Below, piece after piece: positions 19,382 through 28,309 of a DNA stretch of 36,515 nt; position 1 is the first letter of the stretch; each line of letters starts with the position of its first letter. The notes below the pieces were generated by a model. It did not search any database. It saw only the letters and a list, made by a program, of their open reading frames with translations, and was not told the origin of the DNA. This stretch comes from a virus: positions 1 to 36,515 of IMG/VR virus record IMGVR_UViG_3300027573_000078, one strand, 5' to 3'. The translations under genes were made by a program, and so were the position numbers.

Positions 19382-22300
19382 TCAAAAACCCCCGTAGCCT
19401 TGGCCCGCCGCCTGCCAGTCGACGGTGCGGACCTGGCGCGCGCCGGCTGCGTTGACGACCTTGAAGACGAAGCCGAGCGCGGTCTTGGCGACCATGACGA
19501 ACTGATCGTCCGCCGCCGCGCCCTGCACCTGGCCGCCGATGCGCGGCGTGCTGAAGAAGCGGTGGGCGAAGGTCACCGTCGTGTCGATGCTCGCGCTCGA
19601 CACCGTTTCCCCGCTCTCGGTGCGATCCGCCATGTCGAGCGTGACGCGCGCCTGCTCGACGCGCGGCGTGTATTGCGGATCGATCGTGTCCAGCGCGACC
19701 TGGAACTCGAGGCCGCGCGCCTTGCAATCGAGCGCCAGGAACGAGGTCCACGGCCGCCACAGCGGATCGGCGCCGAAGGGGTCGTCCTCGGTGACGCGCA
19801 CCTGCATGTAGGTGTTCGCCAGCGCGCCCACCGGCACGCCGTCGAAGTCGTCCCATTCGTCGATATTGGTGCTGCGCGCGTCGATCAGGTCGGCGACGTT
19901 GACGATCACGGCGCGCAGCACCGCGGTCAGCGTCACGCCAAAGACCGCGCCGAGATCGAGCGTCTCGCCATAGCGCCAGGTGCCCGAGAGCGCGACGCCC
20001 GTGCTGCCGGCATCCCACAGCGGCACGTCGTCGACCAGGCCCAGGTCGTCCACGAGCGTCGCGCTGTCGAGCATCAGCGCGCCATCGGGCGCCGAGGTGT
20101 TGACGAATGTTCCGTCCCACATGGGATCGAAGATCAGCGTGTCGATCGACGGGCTATCGAACAGGTCGGCCGGCGTGAAGTTGATGATGCGAACGGCATT
20201 GGGCGAGAGGTTGCCGCTGCTGTCGACCGCCTTGGCGAAATAGGTGCCGATCAAGAGCGGCACTGTCGCCTCGGAAGCACTGCCCGCGACGCCGGTGGGC
20301 TCGCCCGGCAGCAGCGGCACGGTTTCCTCCCACGCCGCGCCCTCGGTGTCGGGCGACCAGCGCAGGCGGATGCGCCCGCCGATCCGCACGTCGAGCGCCG
20401 GGTGGAGATCCCAGCGCAGGTGCCCTTGGCGACCGCGCGGCTGGAGCATGAAGCCGGTAATGTCCTCGGGCGGCGCCGTCAGGCCGATCACCTCGCAGAA
20501 GGCGATCGGCGACCAGGCCGAGGTGACGCCGAGCGAGTTGGCGGCGCGCACGCGGAATTCGTAGGGGCCGGCCGGGATGTCGACGATGGTGTGTTGCAGG
20601 CCGCCGACGCGCGGCAGCGGGCGCCAGTCGGTCTGCGGCACCGGCCGGTATTGCAGATCGTAGGCGACCACGAAGGCGTCGTTCGCCGCCGCCCAGAAGA
20701 CGGTGAGCGCCGCGGCGACGCCGGCCCCGGCGCGGGTCTCGACGAGCTCCTCGCGGAAGCCGGTGATCGCGGTCGCCGCCACCATCCACGGCCTGGGCAG
20801 GATGGTGTCGGGCGCCGGATCGCGGGTCGTCTGCTCGCCCTTGTTCCACGCATAGATGGTGTCGGCATACTCGCGCAGATCGAGATCGAAGCCGGCATCG
20901 TCGGAGAAGCGCCAGCCGACGCACTGGAACAGCTTGCCGTCATAGCCGAGCATCGGGATGTAGATTTGCCCGACGTCCCAGATCGAGATGCCGAGCCCGA
21001 TGGTCTTGGCCGGGAAGGTGAGTTGCGCGCCCTGGCGCGTCGCCTCGAGGTGGACCTTGGCGATGCGCCGCGCCGCGACGCCGTCGGTGGTGTAGCCAAG
21101 CTCGATGTCGCGGCGGATCGGCTCGTCGAGATCCTCGGCGAGATAGAGCGCGTTGGTGACGCCGTCGAAATCGGCGGGCTGCCAGTTGTCGACCGGGCTC
21201 ACATAGGTGCCGAAGACCTGGTTGCACAGCCGCTGCTTGTCCACCGTTGGCGCGACGGTGAGCGGGCCGCGCAGATCGCTTTGCGTGAGCACGAAGGTCG
21301 AGGGCCGCGCCGTACCGGCGAAGTGGCGATAGAGCCCGGCCTCCCAGACGCAGATGCCGGCATCGGCCGACATGAGATCGTCGATGATCGCCTTCGGCGT
21401 CTTGCCGCAATCGATCACCCCATTGGCCGTGTAGCGCACCTGATGCGTGCGATAGAGATTGAAATCGCCTGCCGAAGTAAACGTGATCGGTTGACGGATT
21501 TGCGCCAGCGCCAGCGACGATGCGAGCAAAATCCCGTTGGACCATGTTGCGTCGCTCGGGTTGTTCTCGGTCGTATGGCGGTTCTCGGTCGGGATGGCGA
21601 AATAAATGCCGCCGTCCACGAGCGGCGCCGGGAACGCCCGGCCGGCGATGGCTTGCACGCGCACCCGGTCGCCAATGCCCAAGCCCAGCCGCGGGTTCCA
21701 CAGGTAAGCCAATTGATCCGGCGCACTCGGCACGCTGGTCGTGCGCCCTTCCTCGACAAGCTCGATCTCCTCGTCGCAGATATTCGCCGATGGAATGAAC
21801 GAGCCCAGATCGTCGACCTCGTCCTGGGCGGCATGCAGGCCCCAATCCTGGTTGCGCAGATAGGCGCGCGTAACGAGCGCCACGTTGTTGCTGAATTTCG
21901 TCGCGCCATCGCGCGGGTCGTAGCATTCGAGGCCCCAGACCTCGGCCTTGATGTTGGGGATGCCGGTCGGGAAAATCTCCGGGTTCCACACCAGCTCGAC
22001 CACGATATAGGCGAGGCCCTGGAGACGGTGCGCCTCGGTCCATCCGACATCGGCCGCGATCAGCCGTGCATCGGCGCTTTGATCGTCCGTGCCCAGATAG
22101 CGCCGGATCACATGATGGCCGGCGAAGCGGGCATCGCTGACCGGCGTGTCGTTGAAGAAGATTTCACCGATCCAGGCGACCTTGTGCGCCGCGAGCACGA
22201 TGACGAGCGAGAGATGGTGGTTGGGATACGTTGTGCCGCCTTCGGCAACATCGAACTCGGGATGCGTCGCCGCGAAGACCATCGGCCCCGAGACGACGGC

Positions 22301-22594
22301 GCGGCCGATCACGATGCGCCGGTTCATGATCGGCGAGCGCACCATCTGGGTGCGCGCCTGCGCCTCGCCAGACGGCGACATCAGGCTCGGCTGCTTGGGC
22401 TTGCCGGCGAGCGCCTGCGACAGGAAGCCAAGCGCCAGCGTGCCGACCAGCGAGATGCCGAACATGATGCCGAAGCCGGCCAAACTCGCCACCGCGACGC
22501 CGAAAATCGTGGCGGTGGCGGCGGCCGTCGCGACGCTGATACCGGCCGAGATCGCCGCAGTGGCGACCGCGCCGAGGAGGATGGCCGGCGGCAT
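19382..22594 (-). CDS. host specificity / tail tip protein J-like
   Basis: The largest protein (1070 aa). It begins with a hydrophobic Ala/Gly-rich stretch (residues ~1-65) like many central tip proteins. A conserved SPIMNRRIVIGRAVVSGPMV segment follows, then hub-like domains with a DDLMSADAGICVWEAGLYRH motif, and fibronectin III-like repeats around residues 600-800 (TIVDIPAGPYEFRVRAANSL). It ends in a C-terminal beta-rich region. Gene order (tape measure, distal tail, hub, peptidase, J) is the same as in lambda-like phages and gene transfer agents. It forms the tail tip and contacts the host receptor. Confidence 0.85.
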   Translation of the reverse strand: MPPAILLGAVATAAISAGISVATAAATATIFGVAVASLAGFGIMFGISLVGTLALGFLSQALAGKPKQPSLMSPSGEAQARTQMVRSPIMNRRIVIGRAVVSGPMVFAATHPEFDVAEGGTTYPNHHLSLVIVLAAHKVAWIGEIFFNDTPVSDARFAGHHVIRRYLGTDDQSADARLIAADVGWTEAHRLQGLAYIVVELVWNPEIFPTGIPNIKAEVWGLECYDPRDGATKFSNNVALVTRAYLRNQDWGLHAAQDEVDDLGSFIPSANICDEEIELVEEGRTTSVPSAPDQLAYLWNPRLGLGIGDRVRVQAIAGRAFPAPLVDGGIYFAIPTENRHTTENNPSDATWSNGILLASSLALAQIRQPITFTSAGDFNLYRTHQVRYTANGVIDCGKTPKAIIDDLMSADAGICVWEAGLYRHFAGTARPSTFVLTQSDLRGPLTVAPTVDKQRLCNQVFGTYVSPVDNWQPADFDGVTNALYLAEDLDEPIRRDIELGYTTDGVAARRIAKVHLEATRQGAQLTFPAKTIGLGISIWDVGQIYIPMLGYDGKLFQCVGWRFSDDAGFDLDLREYADTIYAWNKGEQTTRDPAPDTILPRPWMVAATAITGFREELVETRAGAGVAAALTVFWAAANDAFVVAYDLQYRPVPQTDWRPLPRVGGLQHTIVDIPAGPYEFRVRAANSLGVTSAWSPIAFCEVIGLTAPPEDITGFMLQPRGRQGHLRWDLHPALDVRIGGRIRLRWSPDTEGAAWEETVPLLPGEPTGVAGSASEATVPLLIGTYFAKAVDSSGNLSPNAVRIINFTPADLFDSPSIDTLIFDPMWDGTFVNTSAPDGALMLDSATLVDDLGLVDDVPLWDAGSTGVALSGTWRYGETLDLGAVFGVTLTAVLRAVIVNVADLIDARSTNIDEWDDFDGVPVGALANTYMQVRVTEDDPFGADPLWRPWTSFLALDCKARGLEFQVALDTIDPQYTPRVEQARVTLDMADRTESGETVSSASIDTTVTFAHRFFSTPRIGGQVQGAAADDQFVMVAKTALGFVFKVVNAAGARQVRTVDWQAAGQGYGGF

Positions 22595-22597
22595 CGA

Positions 22598-23098
22598 TCA
22601 GCCCACGCGCCAGGCGCGGCGGCACTGCGCGAGCGCCGCCCAGCGCGCGCCCTTGAGCGCGGCGAAGACGGCGCGCTGGCCGGTGTGGTCGACCAGGCCC
22701 CAGGTCGGGCCGTCCTGGCTGTCGCCCATCACGACATCGCCGCGGCCGACGTAGGGGAGCGGCGTCTCGATCAGGCCGTGATAGCGCAGCTCGGTCGCGA
22801 CCGCTTCCTCGTACCAGGGCACGCCGGTCAGCCGCATCACCACCTTGGCGGCGCCGAGCCCGTCGTCGTATTGCCGGCGCACGCGGCAACCCGGATCGAC
22901 GTTCGAGATCGTGGCGACGCCATCGCACATCGCCATGCAGCAGTCCCACTCGCCCCAGACGAAGCGCCGCGATTGCGCGCGATCGATCCAATGGCGCAGC
23001 AGCCTGTCCCATTCCGGCTTGCGCACCACCACCGGCGGCGTGCGCGCGCGCTCGCCGGGGGCCACCGGGGCCGCGACGATCGTTCCACCCTGGATCAT
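22598..23098 (-). CDS. DUF6950 / NlpC-like tail protein
   Basis: A 166-aa protein with RRFVWGEWDCCMAMCDGVAT, the WGxxDCxxxxxD motif of DUF6950 tail proteins, whose Cys corresponds to the NlpC/P60 nucleophile. It ends with RGDVVMGDSQDGPTWGLVDH (the GD and possible His) and a final AWRVG. Proteins in this slot (lambda K, GTA gp14) sit at the tail tip and may cleave peptidoglycan on entry. The ATG at 23098 overlaps the hub gene stop (ATGA). The catalytic His is not certain, so the activity may be lost. This is the only peptidoglycan-hydrolase-like protein I see. Confidence 0.7.
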   Translation of the reverse strand: MIQGGTIVAAPVAPGERARTPPVVVRKPEWDRLLRHWIDRAQSRRFVWGEWDCCMAMCDGVATISNVDPGCRVRRQYDDGLGAAKVVMRLTGVPWYEEAVATELRYHGLIETPLPYVGRGDVVMGDSQDGPTWGLVDHTGQRAVFAALKGARWAALAQCRRAWRVG

Positions 23099-23709
23099 TT
23101 CTTGCCTCCGCCGCCGCCCTGCACGATCACGGGGGCCGCCGGCACGGGCGCGCCAACGCCCCATGTGAGATCCTGCTCGACGGTGCGCGGGACGAACTCG
23201 AGCCCGCGGTCGCCGGGAAAGCGGCGCTGCTGCTCCTCGTTGGTGTAGCGCCCGCCGCGGATGCGATCGAAATCGGCGAAGCGGCCTTCGGCCGTGATGC
23301 GGATCGTCGCGGTCGCGCCAAGCTCGATCCGCATGGTGTTGATGCGGCCCGCGAACAGGGGCTTGCCGGCGCCCAACGGAACGCGCCAGTCGCGATCGAG
23401 ATAGACCACCCCCAGGGTACAGGGCCGGCCCTGATATTTTTCCTGCAACGCCAGCGAGATCAACTCGCGCGGGATGCCGGATAGCTCCAGCGCCAGGTTG
23501 TGCGCCTGGGTTTCGGTCGTCTCCTCGACCGCGCTGATCTTGCCGAGCAGGCCGACGCCGATATAGACGTCGTTGCCGATCCGAATATCGATCGGCGAGG
23601 TGTTGGCGCGCACCACGCCGCTGGCGAAATCGAGGCTGACGATGATCGCCGGCCGCACCACGTCATCCGCGATCAGCGTGCGGACAGCATCGCTCAATTC
23701 GCGGGGCAT
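23095..23709 (-). CDS. tail hub-type protein
   Basis: A 204-aa beta-rich protein. It has an N-terminal AIIVSLDFASGVVRANTSPI strand pair, ALELSGIPRELISLALQEKY, and the typical end TNEEQQRRFPGDRGLEFV with a closing WG, as in small hub proteins encoded between distal-tail and peptidase genes in alphaproteobacterial phages and gene transfer agents (the DUF2163 slot). The Gly-rich C-terminal tail is a short linker. It overlaps the next gene by 4 nt. It likely links the tail tube to the tip. Confidence 0.72.
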   Translation of the reverse strand: MPRELSDAVRTLIADDVVRPAIIVSLDFASGVVRANTSPIDIRIGNDVYIGVGLLGKISAVEETTETQAHNLALELSGIPRELISLALQEKYQGRPCTLGVVYLDRDWRVPLGAGKPLFAGRINTMRIELGATATIRITAEGRFADFDRIRGGRYTNEEQQRRFPGDRGLEFVPRTVEQDLTWGVGAPVPAAPVIVQGGGGGKK

Positions 23710-23712
23710 GGC

Positions 23713-24339
23713 CTAGAAGACCTCGACCAATTGCAGCGAGACGCTGGCGAAGCCGCCTTCCTCGTGGTCGAAGGCGCCCTGGTCGTCGCTCGCGAGGCGC
23801 ATGATCGTCGACGGCCGGTCGAGCATGATCGGCGCGCCATCGTTCGGCGAGCGCCGCAGCGGCGGGTCAAATATCAGCGCGGCCCTGCCGGTCGGATCGC
23901 TGTAGACATCCTCGCGAATGATTTTCAACTCGCGCCCGCCGAGCGCGTTGTCGACGGCGAAGTAATCGCCAACTTTCAATTGAAGCGAGCTTGCCGGATG
24001 CCAGTTCGCGGTTATCAAAGAGGCGCCGCTTTGACTGGCGCCGAAGACGGTAGGCGCGCCCAACCACGGGCCGCGAGCGGCCCAGGCGTGCGGCGGCCAG
24101 AAGTAGAAGCGCCCGGCAGCGCCGCGCAGCTGCGCCAGGAAGCTCTCGAAGGCGCGCCACTCGGCGGGATTGAGCCCTGCCCAGGTCGCGTCGCACATCC
24201 AGCGCGCACCGGGAAGCTCGATGGTCTGCACCGTCTGATCGAGCGGCGAGATGTGCGTCTGGGTGTTCGCGGCCATGCGCCAGGTCGCGCTCTTGGGCGG
24301 CGGCACCGCCGGCCGCGGGAAGGTCAGAACTTGCACCAT
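23713..24339 (-). CDS. distal tail protein-like
   Basis: A 208-aa protein with an N-terminal AANTQTHISPLDQTVQTIEL strand segment and WAGLNPAEWRAFESFLAQL. The pattern GRFYFWPPHAW, followed by strand-rich segments, resembles phage distal tail proteins, where a GxFxxxDP-like loop meets barrel strands. It lies directly after the tape measure, the usual place for the distal-tail gene. It would cap the tube and bind the hub. Confidence 0.68.
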   Translation of the reverse strand: MVQVLTFPRPAVPPPKSATWRMAANTQTHISPLDQTVQTIELPGARWMCDATWAGLNPAEWRAFESFLAQLRGAAGRFYFWPPHAWAARGPWLGAPTVFGASQSGASLITANWHPASSLQLKVGDYFAVDNALGGRELKIIREDVYSDPTGRAALIFDPPLRRSPNDGAPIMLDRPSTIMRLASDDQGAFDHEEGGFASVSLQLVEVF

Positions 24340-24345
24340 GGGCGA

Positions 24346-26235
24346 TCACGCGCGGCCGAAGGCCTTGGCGAAGGCGCCGCCGCGCTTGGCCTGGTCCATC
24401 AGGCGCGCGATCAGGCCCGGCTCGTAGGCCCGCAGCGCCGCCATGATGCGGCGCTCGACGCCGACCTCGGCGTTGCGCGCGTCGATATGGAAGGCCGCGC
24501 TCACGTTGGCGGCCGTGCCGCCTTTCAGCGAAACCGGGATCGAGCGCCCGTTGGGCATCGGCACGATCGCCTCGGTGTGCGCGCCCTCGCCGACCTGCAT
24601 GAGCGTCGGCGCGCTGACGATCGCGCCAGCCTGCGCGCCTGGGACCGCGGAGCCGAAGCCACTGAGCGAGGTGCCGCCCGCGGCCGGCGCCGCCGTCGTG
24701 CTGCCGAAGGCGAAGGTTCCGAGCGACTGCAAGCCGCCGCTGATCGCGCGGCGCAGCGGGGCGAGCAGCATTTCCTGAAGCAAGACTTTCTGGATTTCCT
24801 GTACCAGTCCTTTCAGCACGTCGCGGAAGCTCTCGGCTCTGAGGATCGCCGCCTCCAGCGCGCCCGTGACGGCCGACGCGAAGCCCTCGGTGGCGCGCGT
24901 GAAGTCCTTCCAGCCCTCGGCGCCGAGCGACGCCTCGGCCCGCGCGCGGCGCATCAGGGTGGCGTATTGCTCGGCGGTGATGGTGTTCACCCGAAGCATC
25001 TGGTCGAGCGCCTCGATGCGGTCGCGCAGCTGCTCGGCCGAGGCGCTCTCGTTCGCGTAGGCATCGGTCAGATCGACCGCGGCGAGCGTCGCATCGCGAT
25101 ACTGCTCCGTCGCGCGGACCATGAGCTGCTGGCGCTCGGCCTCGGTGCCGAAGTTGTTCTGTTGCGCGATGGCGATCTCGCGCAAAGTGTCGCGATACTG
25201 GATTTGTGCGCCGCTGGCCCTGTCGAGGCTGCTGACGAGCGTGTCGTAGTTCTTGATGAGGCGTTCTTGCTCGCGCCGCGCCTGCTCGGCCTCACGCGCG
25301 GCGCCGCGCGCGCCAGCCTGATCGATGACGCGCGGCGCCGCCGCCGCGGGCGGCACGGCAGGCGGGCGCGGCGGGATCGGCACGCCCACCGGGCCGGTGC
25401 TGCCGGTGACGAGATTGCGCAGCGCCGCGGCGACACGGCCGATGGCGTTTATCATGCGCTCGGCTTCCTCGACGCTTTCGCGGATGTAGTCGCCGATCCG
25501 CAGGAACGCCGGCACGATCGCCACTTGCAGCCGCGTTGACATCAATTCCCATTGCCGATTTAGCGCGTCGGCGCGGCGCGTCAGATCCTCGGGGAGTATC
25601 GCCCCCATGCTTTCGGCTTCGCTTTTCAAGCGCTGCAACGCATCGATGCCGCTGTTGATCAGCGGCGCGAGCCGTTGATAGCCGCGGCCCATCAAAGCGA
25701 CGCCGCGCTCCGCGCGCTCGGCGGAGCTTGGGATTTGCGACAATTGGCGGACGATATCCTCGAACACCGGCCCAGCCGTGCGCGCGTTGCCTTGAATGTC
25801 GCGGAACGCGACGCCAGCGCGCGCGAAGGCGTTAACCGCCTCAACGTTGCCGGATGCCGCCTCGCCGATCATCTGGTTGAGCTTGGCGAAGCTGGAGCTC
25901 AGTTCCTCGTTGGTCGCGCCGGCATCGTTCGCGGCAAAGCGGTACTCCTGAAGCTCGCGCGTCGTCAGCCCGACTTGCTCGGCGGCTTCGTCCAGATCGG
26001 CCGCCATATCGACCGCGCTACGGCCGAATTGCACGATCGCGTCGAGGCTGAACGCGCCCGCCAGCCCGCCCGCGAAATTGCGGACGAAGCCCATGGCGCT
26101 GGTGCGCATCGCGGCGAAGCTGGTCTCGAGCGACCGGCGTGTGCTCTCGACCTCGCGGGTCATGCGCTGCGTCGCCGCCGTGAAGGCTGCGGTGTCCGCG
26201 GTGAACTTCACGCTCAGGTCGGGGAGGGCGGCCAT
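24346..26235 (-). CDS. tape measure protein
   Basis: A 629-aa, mostly helical protein: LSVKFTADTAAFTAATQRMT at the start (the usual tape-measure N-terminus), a hydrophobic segment (FVRNFAGGLAGAFSLDAIVQ), coiled-coil blocks, then a Gly/Ala-rich C-terminal region. By the rule of about 0.15 nm tail per residue, the length suggests a tail near 90-95 nm. It follows the G-T chaperone gene by 3 nt, the canonical order. The tape measure fixes tail length and is ejected with DNA. Confidence 0.9.
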   Translation of the reverse strand: MAALPDLSVKFTADTAAFTAATQRMTREVESTRRSLETSFAAMRTSAMGFVRNFAGGLAGAFSLDAIVQFGRSAVDMAADLDEAAEQVGLTTRELQEYRFAANDAGATNEELSSSFAKLNQMIGEAASGNVEAVNAFARAGVAFRDIQGNARTAGPVFEDIVRQLSQIPSSAERAERGVALMGRGYQRLAPLINSGIDALQRLKSEAESMGAILPEDLTRRADALNRQWELMSTRLQVAIVPAFLRIGDYIRESVEEAERMINAIGRVAAALRNLVTGSTGPVGVPIPPRPPAVPPAAAAPRVIDQAGARGAAREAEQARREQERLIKNYDTLVSSLDRASGAQIQYRDTLREIAIAQQNNFGTEAERQQLMVRATEQYRDATLAAVDLTDAYANESASAEQLRDRIEALDQMLRVNTITAEQYATLMRRARAEASLGAEGWKDFTRATEGFASAVTGALEAAILRAESFRDVLKGLVQEIQKVLLQEMLLAPLRRAISGGLQSLGTFAFGSTTAAPAAGGTSLSGFGSAVPGAQAGAIVSAPTLMQVGEGAHTEAIVPMPNGRSIPVSLKGGTAANVSAAFHIDARNAEVGVERRIMAALRAYEPGLIARLMDQAKRGGAFAKAFGRA

Positions 26236-26238
26236 GGC

Positions 26239-26957
26239 TCACGCGGCCCGCGTGCGAAAGAAGGATTTCATCTCGGCTTCCATGGTCTGCTGTTCGGGCG
26301 GGACGGCTGGCGCTGCCGACGGCGGCTCGCGCTGCGGCGGTGCCAGCGGCCCCGCGGCGTAGGGCATGAACTCGAACGGCGACTTCTTGGCCTCGAAGTT
26401 CGCGTTCCACAGCACCGCGGCGACGATGCCGGCGCGCAAGTCGGCGCGCGGCTCGCCGATCGGCTCGACCAGGTCGAACGCCCGCCACTCGGCAAGCTCG
26501 CGCGCCGACATGCGCGCGAGCATTTCGGCGACCGGCATCCCGAGCGCCAGCGCCAGGCGGAAATGAAAGCGGCGCTCGGGCCGCTCGATCAGTTTTTTTC
26601 CGCGTCCTCGGAGGCCATGCCCGAGAGGCGCTCGATCGCGCGGAACACGCGCGAGATCGACGGGGCACTCTTGCGCGCGAGCGCGGCCACGTCGGCGGCG
26701 GTGAACAGCGGCGCGCCGCTCGCGTCGCAGACGCACGCGGCGACCGCGCGCACCATGACAAGCTCGGCGATCTCGTTGCCCTCGCGCCGCGCCGCCAGCG
26801 TGTCGCGCGCGTTGGCCTCGGCCTCGGCGGCGGTGAGGCCGCGCACGTAGACGGTGCCGCCCCACTCGGGCACCGCGAGCGCCACCGGCTTGAGATCGGG
26901 CGCCGCCAGCACCGCGGCGCGATCGAGCACGCGCGCGCCGTTCATCGCATCGTTCAT
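26239..26957 (-). CDS. tail assembly chaperone G-T (made by -1 frameshift)
   Basis: The gpG frame (26957 to 26589) ends just after a slippery A AAA AAC (26598-26592). In the -1 frame the ribosome can continue from LIERPERRFHFRLALALGMP through SARELAEWRAFDLVEPIGEP to the stop at 26239, giving about 239 aa. The extension carries the T-domain pattern (DUF4035-like: RFxLAxxLGM, ELAEW, GEPRADLRAGI). As in lambda, the minor GT product would bind the tape measure while G coats it. The C-terminal part has no good start of its own, which supports the frameshift. Confidence 0.75.
26589..26957 (-). CDS. tail assembly chaperone G
   Basis: A 122-aa protein (KPVALAVPEWGGTVYVRGLT, then helices around AEAEANARDTLAARREGNE) with the fold pattern of gpG-type tail chaperones. 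It is followed in the same transcript by the T domain in the -1 frame and then by the tape measure. The stop codon comes immediately after the slippery heptamer, so most ribosomes release G and a fraction makes G-T. The start at 26957 is 4 nt after the tail-tube gene. Confidence 0.8.
   Translation of the reverse strand: MNDAMNGARVLDRAAVLAAPDLKPVALAVPEWGGTVYVRGLTAAEAEANARDTLAARREGNEIAELVMVRAVAACVCDASGAPLFTAADVAALARKSAPSISRVFRAIERLSGMASEDAEKN
26592..26598 (-). promoter_or_regulatory. -1 ribosomal frameshift site A AAA AAC
   Basis: On the minus strand, codons GAA AAA AAC TGA end the G gene. The heptamer A AAA AAC is a canonical XXXYYYZ slippery site in the correct register, just before the stop. 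Slipping one base back puts the ribosome in the frame that encodes the T domain (CTG ATC GAG...). Confidence 0.8.
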
Positions 26958-26961
26958 CGGC

Positions 26962-27426
26962 TCACGCCGCCGCCTTGCGCCGCGCGCCCGCGGCCGTCAC
27001 CGCCACGACCGCGTCGGTCCACGTCACGGGGCCGCTGATCTCGACGGTGATCTTGCCTTTGACGATATCGTCGACCGCGCCGTTGACGCTGAACTCGAGC
27101 ACGAAGCCGGTGAACGCGGCCGAGCTGCCATCCGAGAACTCGACCTTGAAGTTCGCCAGCCGCTGCGCCGAGCGGGCGTCGCGCGCCGCCTTCTGTCCCG
27201 CGTCGTCGGCATAGGCGATGTCCATCGCGAACTGGCCCTCGTCCATGAGGCCCATCCGCTTTTCCTTGGCGGTGCTTTCGAGGTGCGTCGAGTCGATCAC
27301 CTTGGCGCTGCCGCCCGGCCCCTGGAAGCCCATCACGTCACCGATCTTGGTGAACACCTCGGGCTCGGCGCCGTCGCCGATGTCGATCATCGTCGGGTGG
27401 CTGCTGATCGCCTTCGAAGCCGTCAT
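26962..27426 (-). CDS. major tail tube protein
   Basis: A 154-aa protein beginning SSHPTMIDIGDGAEPEVFTK and containing KVIDSTHLESTAKEKRMGLM and FSDGSSAAFTGFVLEFSVNG. This is the pattern of lambda V-like tail tube proteins, with the IDxTHL loop and a beta-sandwich. It lies between the tail terminator and the G-T chaperone genes, the conserved position. Many copies stack into the tube around the tape measure. Confidence 0.85.
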   Translation of the reverse strand: MTASKAISSHPTMIDIGDGAEPEVFTKIGDVMGFQGPGGSAKVIDSTHLESTAKEKRMGLMDEGQFAMDIAYADDAGQKAARDARSAQRLANFKVEFSDGSSAAFTGFVLEFSVNGAVDDIVKGKITVEISGPVTWTDAVVAVTAAGARRKAAA

Positions 27427-27450
27427 GGTGAAGCCTCCTCGGAAAAGGGC

Positions 27451-27855
27451 TCAGGTCGCGGGGATCGGGATCTCGTCGATGAACAGCACGACGTCGAGCG
27501 TGGTGCGATACTCGTCCCAGGCGTCGTCGCGCTCGTCGACGTCGTTGTCGACGGCCGCGTTGTGCACCGTGGTCGTGCCCATGGTGCCGGCGAAGCCGTC
27601 GAGCGTCTGGCGCAGCCGGTCGGCGATATCGCGCGAGGTGGCGAGCGGGCCGCCCCAGCAATCGAACTGCATGCGCACCAAGGTCGGCTTGGCCGGGCCG
27701 TCGAGCGTGCGGAACGGCTCGCGCCCGACGCGGCGGTAAACCAGCAGCGGCCGCGGGCTCTCGGCGCTCGCCGCCTGCGGGTGGATGCGATCGCCGATCA
27801 CCGGCGCGATCAGCGGCTGCGCGATCAGCCATTGCACCAGGTCGGGCTCCAGCAC
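27451..27855 (-). CDS. tail terminator / completion protein (DUF3168-like)
   Basis: A 134-aa protein with LVQWLIAQPLIAPVIGDRIH at the start, then PLLVYRRVGREPFRTLDGPA and MQFDCWGGPLATSRDIADRL. This follows DUF3168/lambda U-like tail completion proteins: N-terminal helix and DRIxP loop, then strands. Such proteins cap the tail tube and join it to the head. It lies between the gp10-like and tail tube genes as expected. Confidence 0.8.
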   Translation of the reverse strand: MLEPDLVQWLIAQPLIAPVIGDRIHPQAASAESPRPLLVYRRVGREPFRTLDGPAKPTLVRMQFDCWGGPLATSRDIADRLRQTLDGFAGTMGTTTVHNAAVDNDVDERDDAWDEYRTTLDVVLFIDEIPIPAT

Positions 27856-27859
27856 GGGA

Positions 27860-28306
27860 TCAGCTCTCGCGCGCCGCGCGCTCGATGCCGCGCGCGATCA
27901 CCTCGCGCAGGCGATCGAAGGCGGCCATGGCGGCGCCCTCGATGGCGCTGCGGAAGAACGGGCGCGCGCCCATGCGGCGGGTGCCGAACTCGAGGAACTT
28001 GCCGTAGAACGCGCGCCGGCCGCTCAGGCGAATGGACAGCTTGCCGGCGCGATCGGCGAACGGCTTGGAGGCGCCGACGGTTCGGCGCAGGAAGCCGCGC
28101 GGCTGCATGATCGTCTTGGACTTGCCGAGCCGCTTGGGCTTCGAGCCGCGCGCGCGCACCGGTGCGGCGCGCTTGAGCGCGCGCGAGAACACCGCGCCCG
28201 ACGCGCGCAGGCCGTTGACCACGGCGCGCCGCGCGACCTTTTCCGGCAGCTGGCGCAGGGCCGCGTCGAGCTCGCGGAAGCCCGAAAGCTGGTAGCGCGC
28301 ATTCAT
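27860..28306 (-). CDS. HK97 gp10-like head-tail protein
   Basis: A 148-aa basic protein with SGFRELDAALRQLPEKVARR at the N-terminus and a YGKFLEFGTRRMGARPFFRS motif, the EFGTxxxxARPFxxxA signature of the HK97 gp10 family. The middle is rich in Arg/Lys. It helps complete the neck between head and tail, and the neighbours (head closure and tail terminator) agree with this role. Confidence 0.88.
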   Translation of the reverse strand: MNARYQLSGFRELDAALRQLPEKVARRAVVNGLRASGAVFSRALKRAAPVRARGSKPKRLGKSKTIMQPRGFLRRTVGASKPFADRAGKLSIRLSGRRAFYGKFLEFGTRRMGARPFFRSAIEGAAMAAFDRLREVIARGIERAARES

Positions 28307-28309
28307 GGC

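Noticed and set aside
18857-23248. A 1463-codon open frame on the plus strand
   Set aside because: It is antisense to the tail-tip, peptidase and hub genes. Its Arg/Asp/His-rich composition is the usual shadow of a GC-rich gene, and no known domain is visible.
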